Shown piece by piece: positions 1 through 5,538 of a stretch of 6,082 bases of DNA. A program made the translations under genes and the position numbers. Numbering within the stretch: position 1 is the first letter of the stretch; every line of letters starts with the position of its first letter. Source of the DNA: Candidatus Methanoperedens sp. (GTDB taxonomy: Archaea; Halobacteriota; Methanosarcinia; Methanosarcinales; Methanoperedenaceae); NCBI GenBank assembly GCA_028679855.1, contig JAJRAP010000285.1, positions 1-6,082 of the forward strand. Reading direction: 5' to 3'. Under the pieces are notes generated by a model. That model was not told the origin of the DNA, ran no database searches, and saw only the letters and a program-made list of their open reading frames with translations.

Positions 1-59
1 TAGTAACTGCATTTCTCGTTTTGACATACAACCTTGATTTCTCCACGTAATCGAACCAT
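1..59 (-). CDS. 5' end of a zinc-ribbon-like protein, possibly a transposase (partial)
   Basis: The minus strand has an ATG at 59-57 and stays open to the window edge. It encodes MVRLRGEIKVVCQNEKCSY, with a Cys-X4-Cys pair that resembles the first half of a zinc ribbon. A GTGAT element, a partial SD, lies 4-5 nt upstream of the ATG. The style (a basic, short N-terminus followed by a Cys pair) recalls N-termini of IS1-like archaeal transposases, and the start lies about 62 bp inside a transposon-like terminus near 121. Only 19 codons are visible and the catalytic domain is off the window. The transposase assignment is therefore inference; another zinc-binding protein is possible. Confidence 0.45.
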   Translation of the reverse strand, partial: MVRLRGEIKVVCQNEKCSY

Positions 60-121
60 ATTTATCACAAATATGGATATGATTTCAAAGTTTATTAAGT
101 ATCGTATTTTAGGACACTGCC
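1..121 (-). mobile_element. possible terminal part of an insertion sequence
   Basis: Read on the minus strand from 121 leftward, the DNA begins GGCAGTGTCCTAAAATACG, which looks like an insertion-sequence terminus. About 60 bp further in, a minus-strand gene with a zinc-ribbon-like N-terminus starts. To the right of 121 a plus-strand reading frame stays open without a start codon and joins the next gene, as expected if an element had inserted into a gene. The other end and its inverted repeat lie outside the window, so neither the boundary nor a target duplication can be confirmed. Confidence 0.35.
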
Positions 122-247
122 AAAAATTCCGAAAAATCAAAATCATCCAATAAACAATTTGGTGAATATATTGCATCAAATGTTTGGAGAGCGATTATTA
201 CTTTCGCCGTTTTAGGATTTCTCGCTTCTAATATACTTAGATTAAAA
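113..247 (+). other. in-frame upstream extension of the 248 gene without a start codon
   Basis: After a TAG at 110-112 the frame of the downstream gene is open for 45 codons but contains no ATG, GTG or TTG. The second half encodes a hydrophobic stretch (ITFAVLGFLASNILRLK) that would make a membrane helix. Such a long open run is uncommon by chance in DNA this AT-rich. It may be the remains of a longer 5' coding region cut by the possible element ending near 121. It may also be the 3' part of a small frame-shifted ORF starting at ATG 73 or 79, or simply leader DNA. No clear SD or unambiguous TATA box was found here. Confidence 0.35.
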
Positions 248-787
248 ATGAACAGCGAAGCTTGGTTTTGGTTTTTTAGTTCGTTAGCACAAACTTTTGC
301 TGCACTTGTGGCTCTCGTTGCCATATTTTTAATTTCTCGTTTAGAATTGTATGATACAAGAATAAATAATAGTATTGAGACAATAAGTGTTCTCATTAAA
401 CCTTTAATTTCAGAGGGAAAACAAGACTTTGTAGAATCTGATGACTGGTTACTGAATAAAGCAAGGTCAATAACAAATATCGGCGCAACTACATATACTA
501 AAAATTTAATAAAAAAAGAAATTAAAAAAATGGAGTCCTTAAAGGTTAAAAGAGAAATAGCTAAAAGGAGAATGTGGATATTGCTCGAAAATACAGTGCT
601 TATAATAATGCTATCAATCGCATTATTACCATTAGGCTCTCTAACTATAGAAGATAGTTCGATATTGAGTATATGGATAGATTATAAATTAAAATGGGCT
701 TTGATTTTTGGAGTTGCAGGTCTATGTATAGCCACTTTATTTAGAGTTGAATCCTTCTTGAAGATTATTTTATCTGAAAAAGAATAG
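248..787 (+). CDS. small membrane protein of unknown function, three predicted TM segments
   Basis: The gene encodes 179 residues and I do not recognise the family. Hydrophobic segments lie at about residues 5-31 (start WFWFFSSLAQTFAALVALVA), 109-130 and 148-170. Between the first two is a charged, Lys-rich soluble region of about 75 residues that could form a coiled or helical domain. An N-terminus of the type aromatic-SSLAQTFAALVALVAIF is common among small prokaryotic membrane proteins of unknown role, which supports ATG 248 as a start. No SD precedes it, so translation could be leaderless, or the true 5' end may be missing because the frame is open back to 113. Base composition is far more AT-rich than in the cobalt operon, suggesting transferred DNA. 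The next gene lies 110 nt downstream in the same direction. Confidence 0.7.
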   Translation: MNSEAWFWFFSSLAQTFAALVALVAIFLISRLELYDTRINNSIETISVLIKPLISEGKQDFVESDDWLLNKARSITNIGATTYTKNLIKKEIKKMESLKVKREIAKRRMWILLENTVLIIMLSIALLPLGSLTIEDSSILSIWIDYKLKWALIFGVAGLCIATLFRVESFLKIILSEKE

Positions 788-897
788 ATTGTTTTTAGAT
801 CATATACAATAATTGACCGTCAAGGTCTTGGAAAACGGATTTTAATGAGAGTGGTTATGGATACTTTTAAATTGAGCAGTACAATAATAAGTATTCT

Positions 898-1437
898 ATG
901 CAATCTAATGATGAACTTGATGAAAAACTTTGGAAATATCACAATACTCAAATCAACTATATTATCACGCAGTTTGGGATTGTAATTGTTGGAATAGGAA
1001 CATTATTCATTGCTTATGGCTCTTCTGAATTATCCCATTTAAAAGGGCTTATAGCATTGATAAGTCTTGCAGGTTCCATTATATTATGGATGCATACTTT
1101 TGCTGCCTGTCAAGAGACTTGGTATATAGATAAGAAACTTAGAAATTCCAACTCAGATTTCATTAAAGAATATCATAAAGGAATTACTTCTTGGCGTAGG
1201 AATGGTATAAATAAATTTATTTACTATCCTGTCACAAGAGCGATCCCTTATTTTATGGGGTATGTCTCGATAGCATGGTTGATTATATTAATATTTCCAG
1301 ATAGAATTCCTTCAATCTTAATAGAAATTCCTGTGTATTATCTTGCAGTGTTACCAATTATTTTTTTGGCAATATTTCGTAGATTTCAAGATTATAAAAA
1401 ATTTCAAGATTATGAAAAAAACAAAGAAAAATTATAA
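898..1437 (+). CDS. four-TM membrane protein of unknown function
   Basis: The gene encodes 179 residues of no recognised family. Predicted membrane segments lie near residues 21-40, 48-71, 115-134 and 142-160, forming two hairpins joined by a basic loop of about 43 residues (72-114). The N-terminus (ELDEKLWKYHNTQINYIITQ) is an amphipathic lead-in. The C-terminus is short, charged and Lys-rich and contains a duplicated FQDYKK/FQDYEK hexapeptide. ATG 898 is the first standard start after an in-frame TAA at 868; ATG 907 is an alternative. No convincing SD is visible. It shares the AT-rich composition and direction of the 248 gene and may belong to the same accessory unit, but nothing in the sequence gives a function. 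Confidence 0.72.
   Translation: MQSNDELDEKLWKYHNTQINYIITQFGIVIVGIGTLFIAYGSSELSHLKGLIALISLAGSIILWMHTFAACQETWYIDKKLRNSNSDFIKEYHKGITSWRRNGINKFIYYPVTRAIPYFMGYVSIAWLIILIFPDRIPSILIEIPVYYLAVLPIIFLAIFRRFQDYKKFQDYEKNKEKL
1384..1419 (+). repeat. 18-bp tandem duplication inside the 3' end of the 898 gene
   Basis: Two adjacent 18-nt units, TTTCAAGATTATAAAAAA and TTTCAAGATTATGAAAAA, differ at one base. They encode FQDYKK and FQDYEK in tandem. This looks like a recent in-frame slippage duplication in the cytoplasmic tail. Confidence 0.8.
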
Positions 1438-1453
1438 ATACTGCGATTCCACC

Positions 1454-1511
1454 ATGTCAAATTTGGCATATGTGTAACTATAATTCATTATAACCACGTA
1501 TTATGATAATA
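1454..1511 (+). promoter_or_regulatory. cluster of three inverted repeats upstream of the DUF3303-like gene
   Basis: Three short dyads are packed into the gap after the 898 gene. The first is ATGTCAAATTTGGCAT at 1454-1469, a palindrome with one T/G mismatch pair. The second is TATAAT-TC-ATTATA at 1479-1492. The third is TATTAT-G-ATAATA at 1499-1511, which runs into an AT-rich TATA-like stretch ending about 1515. They may be the promoter and operator region of the downstream gene. Chance is a serious alternative, because AT-rich DNA readily forms short dyads. Confidence 0.35.
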
Positions 1512-1530
1512 TATTGCCCATCAGGGTAAC

Positions 1531-1569
1531 TACCAACACGAATTGATACGGTGACGCAAATACCAACAC
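1531..1569 (+). repeat. direct repeat TACCAACAC, 30 bp apart
   Basis: The 9-mer TACCAACAC occurs at 1531-1539 and again at 1561-1569, a start-to-start distance of exactly 30 bp. The first copy falls where transcription would begin if the TATA-like element near 1506-1515 is used, so the pair could be a regulator site in the leader of the DUF3303-like gene. The repeat is short and may be coincidental. Confidence 0.3.
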
Positions 1570-1601
1570 ATTTATATAACGTTAATTGCAAACATGATTA
1601 T

Positions 1602-1609
1602 GGAGGTGA
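1602..1609 (+). promoter_or_regulatory. Shine-Dalgarno site that fixes the start at 1614
   Basis: GGAGGTGA, a near-perfect complement to the archaeal 16S 3' end, has its GGAGG core 7 nt before ATG 1614. It decides between that ATG and the in-frame GTG at 1551. Confidence 0.85.
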
Positions 1610-1613
1610 AAGT

Positions 1614-1877
1614 ATGCTGTGTGTACTATGGTACAAGTGGGCTCCAGAGAATACATCAAAACTTCTGGAACTCTGGAAAGCAATCAAATATCCTGAAGAA
1701 GTGAAACTGATAGGCAGGTATCTCCTGATAGGCAGACACATTTCGGTGGCAATATTCGATGCCCCGGATGAGGAATCGATTCTGAAGATAACATATCCAT
1801 TCAGAGATTTGGGCGTCCCTCATATAGCTCCCGCATTGCCGCTTGAAGAAGCGCTGGAAATGATGGAAAAGATGTAG
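1614..1877 (+). CDS. DUF3303-like small protein
   Basis: The gene encodes 87 residues. The pattern is an N-terminal strand (MLCVLWYKW), a helix with a charged patch, a central GRYLLIGRHISVAIFDAPDE segment and the closing FRDLGVPHIAPALPLEEALE. This matches the small alpha/beta (ferredoxin-like) DUF3303 family as I know it, whose members end in a similar 'dLGV..I.PvlpleEAL' motif. No enzymatic function is established for the family. The start is ATG 1614, because a strong SD sits at the right distance. The frame runs 21 codons further upstream to GTG 1551, but that start has no SD and its N-terminus does not fit the family. The base composition is closer to the cobalt operon than to the two AT-rich genes. 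It has its own terminator and a 159-nt gap before cbiM, so it is probably a separate transcript. Confidence 0.8.
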   Translation: MLCVLWYKWAPENTSKLLELWKAIKYPEEVKLIGRYLLIGRHISVAIFDAPDEESILKITYPFRDLGVPHIAPALPLEEALEMMEKM

Positions 1878-1885
1878 TCATTAAA

Positions 1886-1908
1886 TTTTTTTTCCTTTTT
1901 TAGGAAAA
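1886..1908 (+). terminator. T-tract terminator after the DUF3303-like gene
   Basis: An 8-T run, CC and a 6-T run (1886-1901) follow the stop codon by 8 nt, the usual form of an archaeal intrinsic terminator. A small inverted repeat, TTTTCC (1890-1895) with GGAAAA (1903-1908), overlaps it. Confidence 0.65.
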
Positions 1909-1940
1909 GACTGAATGAAATGCATATTTTCCCATCACTC

Positions 1941-1950
1941 TTTTTATATT
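1941..1950 (+). promoter_or_regulatory. putative TATA box of the cbiMNQO operon
   Basis: TTTTTATATT resembles the archaeal TATA consensus and lies in the 159-nt gap before cbiM. Initiation about 25 bp downstream would fall near 1970-1976, at the left edge of a perfect palindrome. The resulting leader would be about 65 nt. Confidence 0.5.
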
Positions 1951-1958
1951 CTTCCATC

Positions 1959-1988
1959 ATTACCCATTCAGGTAATAATTATTACCCA
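1959..1988 (+). promoter_or_regulatory. palindromic operator candidate at the cbiM promoter
   Basis: GGTAATAATTATTACC (1971-1986) is a perfect 16-bp palindrome. A third half-site, ATTACCCA at 1959-1966, repeats the right half ATTACCCA at 1981-1988 in the same orientation 22 bp away, two helical turns. The group sits where transcription from the TATA-like element at 1941 would start, the usual place for an archaeal repressor site. A metal-responsive repressor is the natural guess for a cobalt transporter, but the regulator is not in the window. Confidence 0.5.
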
Positions 1989-2036
1989 AAAACACAGATT
2001 CTTTTATCATTGGCTACATGAAGCGTCTGATCAAAT

Positions 2037-2714
2037 ATGCACATAATGGAAGGATACCTACCCCTGATATGGTGTATTTTCTGGTACGCCGTCTCCGCTC
2101 CCTTTATTGTTTACGGCGTATGGAGACTGAAAAAAGTTGTAAATGAACATCCTGAATCAAAGCCCATGCTTGCGGTGGCAGGCGCTTTTGCCTTCGTGCT
2201 GTCGTCGCTCAAGATGCCCTCGGTTACAGGCAGTTGCTCTCATCCCACAGGCACAGGCTTTGGCGCTATTATATTCGGGCCTGGTATCACCTCAGTGATA
2301 AGCATAATCGTGCTGTTATACCAGGCGCTGCTGCTGGCTCACGGAGGTATCACCACACTTGGCGCCAACGTTTTTTCCATGGGGATCGCCGGACCTTTCG
2401 TAGCGTATCTTGCGTATAAAACTCTACGCGGAATTGCAGGGTTTAATATTGCAGTATTTGCAGCAGCCACTCTTGGAGACCTGGCAACCTATGTTACCAC
2501 TTCTATCCAACTGGCTCTTGCATTTCCTGCACCTGTGGGAGGGATTATGAGATCATTTCTGGGATTTTCATGCATATTTGCGATTACACAGGTGCCCCTT
2601 GCACTAATCGAGGGACTTGTCACCATGCTGCTTCTCAGGTATCTGTTAGCTTTAAAACCCGACGTGTTCAGTGCATTCCACATCAGTGATAAATCAAAAT
2701 TAGCAGAGGCATAA
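2037..2714 (+). CDS. cbiM: CbiM, substrate-binding membrane component of the ECF cobalt transporter
   Basis: CbiM is the S component that binds Co2+ in the CbiMNQO energy-coupling-factor transporter in the cytoplasmic membrane. The 225-residue product begins MHIMEG, the hallmark CbiM/NikM N-terminus, where His2 takes part in metal coordination. The second conserved His motif [10 protein letters not shown] (His69) and the [20 protein letters not shown] segment (about residues 101-120) are intact. The length and several hydrophobic segments fit the family. There is no signal peptide ahead of MHIMEG, so Met1 at 2037 is the start; the ATG at 2018 is in another frame. No strong SD is visible, only a weak TGATC match, so initiation may be inefficient. 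It is the first gene of the operon, and cbiN follows after 1 nt. NikM nickel permeases are related, but the cbiN partner points to cobalt. Confidence 0.96.
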   Translation: MHIMEGYLPLIWCIFWYAVSAPFIVYGVWRLKKVVNEHPESKPMLAVAGAFAFVLSSLKMPSVTGSCSHPTGTGFGAIIFGPGITSVISIIVLLYQALLLAHGGITTLGANVFSMGIAGPFVAYLAYKTLRGIAGFNIAVFAAATLGDLATYVTTSIQLALAFPAPVGGIMRSFLGFSCIFAITQVPLALIEGLVTMLLLRYLLALKPDVFSAFHISDKSKLAEA

Positions 2715-2715
2715 A

Positions 2716-3021
2716 ATGTCTGAGCTAAAAAAACTTTCGTTAATCGTTGCGCTTTTGATTGCAATTATTATGCTGTTAACAGCTTTTGTACCGGGTATGA
2801 TCGGGCTCACTCCTGAATGGGGCGGAGCCGATGCTGTCGCTGCGAATAAGATAGGCGAGATGAGCGATTATAAACCGTGGTTTTCGCCACTCTGGGAGCC
2901 ACCGAGCGGTGAGATAGAAACCCTTTTATTCTCATTGCAGGCAGCTATCGGCGCAGGTATTATCGGATACATAGCAGGTCTGTACACTGGCAGGAAAGAG
3001 AAAAATAGAGACCAGCCATGA
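2716..3021 (+). CDS. cbiN: CbiN, cobalt transporter accessory membrane protein
   Basis: CbiN is a small two-TM protein that, with CbiM, is required for cobalt loading and transport. The 101-residue product has TM segments near residues 8-27 and 70-91 around an extracytoplasmic loop. It carries the family signature DYKPWFSPLWEPPSGEIE (residues 51-68), followed by LLFSLQAAIGAGIIGY. Length is normal. It starts 1 nt after the cbiM stop, with an SD-like AGAGG at 2705-2709 inside the end of cbiM, and its TGA overlaps the cbiQ ATG (ATGA at 3018-3021). Its presence marks the system as cobalt-type CbiMNQO, because nickel systems usually carry NikN or NikL instead. Confidence 0.96.
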   Translation: MSELKKLSLIVALLIAIIMLLTAFVPGMIGLTPEWGGADAVAANKIGEMSDYKPWFSPLWEPPSGEIETLLFSLQAAIGAGIIGYIAGLYTGRKEKNRDQP

Positions 3022-3812
3022 TCCACTCGACAATCGATACTATAGCCCACACAAACAGGCTGAGACATATTGATACACGATTGAAAGTCATCTTTGCCAT
3101 CACGACACTGCTAATTACTGTAGCATCAACATCCCCTATCCCACCCCTTTTAGCTTTCATCATAGCAACCATCCTGATACTGTTTGCAGCAAAAATAAAA
3201 CTCAGGACATATTTATTACTTCTGTTAACACCTCTTTTCTTTGGGCTTGTTAGCCTGTTGTTGATGTCTTTGTTTTTTGGATATGCAGACAGCCCTTTGT
3301 ATTCTTTTGAAATACTATCCCACACTTTTGTAGTGCAAAAAGAGGGAGCTAATATGGGACTGCTTGTGGCATCAAGAACCCTTGCAGGCTCAGCATGTCT
3401 CTTCTTTCTTGCGCTTACTACGCCAATGACAGAACTGTTTACTGGATTAAGATGGCTTAGAATACCAGAGGTCGTAATCGAACTTGCCATGATGATATAC
3501 CGCTACATCTTTCTGCTCTTAGAGGAAGCGGAACGCATGTGGCTGGCATCCCAAATGAGGGGCGAGGGTAGTTTTCGCACAAAGATCGAAGTCTTTTCAA
3601 TGCTTGCAAGCACACTTTTTCTGCGCACAATATATCAGGGTGAAAAACTCTTTGTAGCCATGAACTCCCGCTGCTATGACGGTGAAACAAACAGTCTTGC
3701 CTATCAGGAAAAAAAAACAAAAATAAGCATCACAGCACTCTTTGCAATTTTATTATTTGAGGCAGTTCTCGCTTTCGTAACAATCCTGACGCGAAACATG
3801 GTATTAATCTGA
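3018..3812 (+). CDS. cbiQ: CbiQ, EcfT-type transmembrane coupling protein
   Basis: CbiQ is the transmembrane T component that passes ATPase motion from CbiO to CbiM. The 264-residue product has N-terminal hydrophobic segments (about 24-60, 65-90 and 115-140), a cytoplasmic coupling region and a last TM near 237-256. The two EcfT signature motifs are at the expected places but differ from the usual Ala-Arg-Gly: SQMRG at 178-182 and NSRCY at 216-220. The key arginines (181 and 218) remain, while the flanking Ala and Gly are Met in the first motif and Ser and Cys in the second. The start overlaps the cbiN stop, indicating translational coupling. The TGA is at 3810-3812, followed by cbiO. Assignment is firm from context and the T-component pattern. 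Confidence 0.94.
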   Translation: MIHSTIDTIAHTNRLRHIDTRLKVIFAITTLLITVASTSPIPPLLAFIIATILILFAAKIKLRTYLLLLLTPLFFGLVSLLLMSLFFGYADSPLYSFEILSHTFVVQKEGANMGLLVASRTLAGSACLFFLALTTPMTELFTGLRWLRIPEVVIELAMMIYRYIFLLLEEAERMWLASQMRGEGSFRTKIEVFSMLASTLFLRTIYQGEKLFVAMNSRCYDGETNSLAYQEKKTKISITALFAILLFEAVLAFVTILTRNMVLI

Positions 3813-3827
3813 TTGGAAGAAAAAATT

Positions 3828-5195
3828 ATGAATATCATTGATGCACAAAATGTGACCTACCAGTATCCTGATGGTACAAAAGCCTTGGATGATATTGATT
3901 TCTCATTTGAAAAAGGAAGCATCACAGCTATCCTGGGCCAAAATGGCGCTGGCAAATCCACTCTTCTTCTTCACCTGAACGCCACCTTAAGACCCATAAA
4001 TGGTACCGTGTATCTGAAAGGCGAACCGCTTGCTTACGATAAAAAGGGCTTGCATCACATTCGCCGCACTGTAGGAATGGTGTTCCAGAACCCTGACGAC
4101 CAGCTCCTTGCACCCACCGTTTTGCAGGATGTTGCATTCGGTCCTAAAAACCTGAAACTTACAGGCGCAGAAATAAAGCACAGGGTAGATGAAGCCCTCC
4201 GCCTCGTAGGGATGGAAGCTTATACAGATAAACCGCCGCATTTCCTGAGCGGGGGACAGAAAAAGCGGGTAGCCATTGCAGGCGTGATCGCGATGCAGCC
4301 TGAAATAATGGTGCTGGACGAGCCCACAGCTGGGCTGGATCCGCGGGGCTGCGCAGAAATTATCGAGATTCTTGATGAGTTAAACGCAGATGGCAAGACA
4401 ATCATTTTCTCTACTCATGATGTTGACCTGGCAGCGAAATGGGCAGACCGCATATATGTCCTTCACGAAGGAAGAATTAAAAAGCATGGTTCTCCTCCTC
4501 AAATATTTGCCGACCATACCATGATTTCCGAGACAGGGCTTAGACTTCCAACCTTTGTTCAGACTTTCCGTGAGTTGAAGGTGAGGGGCATATCCGGGGG
4601 AGATTCACCGCTAACTATGCTGAATTTTGTTGAGTCGGTATCGAAACCTTTTGATGTCCTTAAGGTAAGGTGCGCCGTAGCTGGGACAGATGTATGTGCG
4701 GGAGAAAAGGTGGGTCTGGTTATGAAAGACGGTATGGTGTGCACCACAAGAGTGGATATCGACATGAACGCTGAAACCACAGCCTTCGGCAGAGTGCTGT
4801 ATAATGCCATGGCTGGTGAGGATATTGTTGTAGGTGGGATAACAGGAACACTTACACAAAAAAACGGGAACATTTATATAGTGCCCATCCCGCGTGTAAT
4901 AGAAGGAGGCTCAAGAGCGGTTGACCTGGCAACGATATTTACAATAATAGCCGAGCACGAACCACTTAAAATAGGCGCTATGGGAACCTCTGCAAAAGTG
5001 GTGGTTAGAAAAGCAGGTATTCATTGCGATTTTGACGTGGATGTAATTCAGTCAAGCATACTGGCTGCCGTGAGAGGGCTAAATGTTATGGTTTTTGTTA
5101 CTGGCGGTATGGTTGATCGTGTTATTCAGAAAATAGAATGCCATAATAAGCATAGTGTGCAGGAAATTAAATTTTCATCGGTTCAAGTACCATAA
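3828..5195 (+). CDS. cbiO: CbiO, ECF cobalt transporter ATPase with extra C-terminal domain
   Basis: CbiO hydrolyses ATP on the cytoplasmic side to drive cobalt uptake. The N-terminal ABC domain is complete: Walker A GQNGAGKST (37-45), Q-loop VFQNPDDQ (Gln87), signature LSGGQKKR (139-146), Walker B IMVLDEPTAGLDP (159-171) and H-loop His196. Residues 1-260 match a normal CbiO of about 270-280 residues. Residues about 262-455 form an additional domain that I do not recognise. It is rich in strands and glycine, with Cys at 281, 289 and 304 and later GIHCDFDVD and IECHNKH segments. ATG 3828 is chosen because the ABC fold begins at once; TTG 3813, directly after the cbiQ stop, would add five residues. 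The SD is weak (GGAAG). The extra domain may be regulatory or metal-sensing, but that is inference. Confidence 0.93.
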   Translation: MNIIDAQNVTYQYPDGTKALDDIDFSFEKGSITAILGQNGAGKSTLLLHLNATLRPINGTVYLKGEPLAYDKKGLHHIRRTVGMVFQNPDDQLLAPTVLQDVAFGPKNLKLTGAEIKHRVDEALRLVGMEAYTDKPPHFLSGGQKKRVAIAGVIAMQPEIMVLDEPTAGLDPRGCAEIIEILDELNADGKTIIFSTHDVDLAAKWADRIYVLHEGRIKKHGSPPQIFADHTMISETGLRLPTFVQTFRELKVRGISGGDSPLTMLNFVESVSKPFDVLKVRCAVAGTDVCAGEKVGLVMKDGMVCTTRVDIDMNAETTAFGRVLYNAMAGEDIVVGGITGTLTQKNGNIYIVPIPRVIEGGSRAVDLATIFTIIAEHEPLKIGAMGTSAKVVVRKAGIHCDFDVDVIQSSILAAVRGLNVMVFVTGGMVDRVIQKIECHNKHSVQEIKFSSVQVP

Positions 5196-5207
5196 GCTAT
5201 TTATGTT

Positions 5208-5237
5208 AGTAATACTTTTATGATAAATTGTATTACT
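5208..5237 (+). promoter_or_regulatory. NikR-like inverted repeat, 6-N16-6
   Basis: GTAATA (5209-5214) and TATTAC (5231-5236) form an inverted repeat separated by exactly 16 nt. The pairing extends one base on each side to AGTAATAC/GTATTACT. E. coli NikR recognises GTATGA-N16-TCATAC, which has the same geometry but a different half-site. The site lies between cbiO and the 5284 gene and overlaps a possible promoter element (CTTTTATGAT). NikR-family control is inference. Confidence 0.45.
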
Positions 5238-5238
5238 G

Positions 5239-5259
5239 AATATGAAATAATTTCATATT
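5239..5259 (+). promoter_or_regulatory. 21-bp near-perfect palindrome upstream of the 5284 gene
   Basis: Arms AATATGAAAT and ATTTCATATT flank a single central A, giving ten paired positions. It begins 2 bp after the GTAATA/TATTAC repeat and ends 24 nt before the ATG. It is an operator candidate, or a leader hairpin if transcribed. Confidence 0.5.
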
Positions 5260-5270
5260 AGTATGTCAAT

Positions 5271-5278
5271 GAGGTGAT
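5271..5278 (+). promoter_or_regulatory. strong Shine-Dalgarno site for the 5284 gene
   Basis: GAGGTGAT is a full match to the archaeal anti-SD, 5 nt before ATG 5284. It establishes this start and shows the reading frame is meant to be translated. Confidence 0.85.
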
Positions 5279-5283
5279 AAAAG

Positions 5284-5535
5284 ATGGTAAGTGAAAGTAC
5301 GGAAAACATAAGAAATGAGGTCGAATCGATTGTGAACGAGGCAGTGAGTAGAATATACAAGCAGGGTCAAAAGGTCCTGGACGCCTTCAACTGGGCGGTG
5401 GATCAGATTAAGGACCAGCATGGGGAAGGCTACCACGCTCTTGCAATTCTTGACCTTATGTATCCTAAACTTGCACCGAAGGAACAAAAGCTCCTCGCCA
5501 TGCGGATACCGTGCGGCGACTCTATGGACTGGTAA
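5284..5535 (+). CDS. unknown 83-residue protein, possibly the N-terminal half of a split gene
   Basis: I do not recognise this protein. It looks helical: a charged N-terminal helix (about residues 3-27, amphipathic, Glu-rich), a second helix (FNWAVDQIKDQ), then GEGYHALAILDLMYPKLAPKEQKL and the tail MRIPCGDSMDW. There is no signal peptide or membrane segment, so it is probably cytoplasmic. The start is certain from the SD at 5271. The TAA stop (5533-5535) is followed without a frame change by a second open frame to 5835. Together they could encode a single protein of about 183 residues interrupted by one stop codon. A substitution from AAA or CAA would explain the stop. Two inverted repeats in its leader suggest regulated expression. 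Confidence 0.7.
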   Translation: MVSESTENIRNEVESIVNEAVSRIYKQGQKVLDAFNWAVDQIKDQHGEGYHALAILDLMYPKLAPKEQKLLAMRIPCGDSMDW

Positions 5536-5538
5536 GGA

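Noticed and set aside
109..396. Minus-strand open frame of 95 codons across the start of the 248 gene
   Set aside because: It overlaps the better supported plus-strand membrane gene and has no supporting features of its own.
845..985. Plus-strand ORF of about 46 codons overlapping the start of the 898 gene
   Set aside because: It is short, in a different frame from the gene, has no SD and ends inside the well-supported membrane protein.
1551..1613. GTG 1551 as the start of the DUF3303-like gene
   Set aside because: There is no SD at this GTG, while ATG 1614 has GGAGGTGA at ideal spacing and gives the length and N-terminus of the family.
2018..2036. ATG 2018 as an upstream start for cbiM
   Set aside because: It is in a different frame; CbiM proteins begin at or are processed to MHIMEG, which starts at 2037.
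1878..2036. Cobalamin riboswitch before cbiM
   Set aside because: The gap is only 159 nt, half of it used by the terminator and promoter, with no B12-box-like sequence or long structured leader.
2960..3490. Minus-strand open frame of 176 codons opposite cbiN and cbiQ
   Set aside because: It lies antisense to two firmly identified genes, has no SD and its translation has no recognisable domain; it is a shadow of the cbiQ codon pattern.
3813..3827. TTG 3813 as the start of cbiO
   Set aside because: It adds only MEEKI before the ABC fold, directly abuts the cbiQ stop and has no SD; ATG 3828 is more likely.
5533..5535. Pyrrolysine or selenocysteine decoding at the internal stop
   Set aside because: The codon is TAA; pyrrolysine uses TAG and selenocysteine uses TGA.
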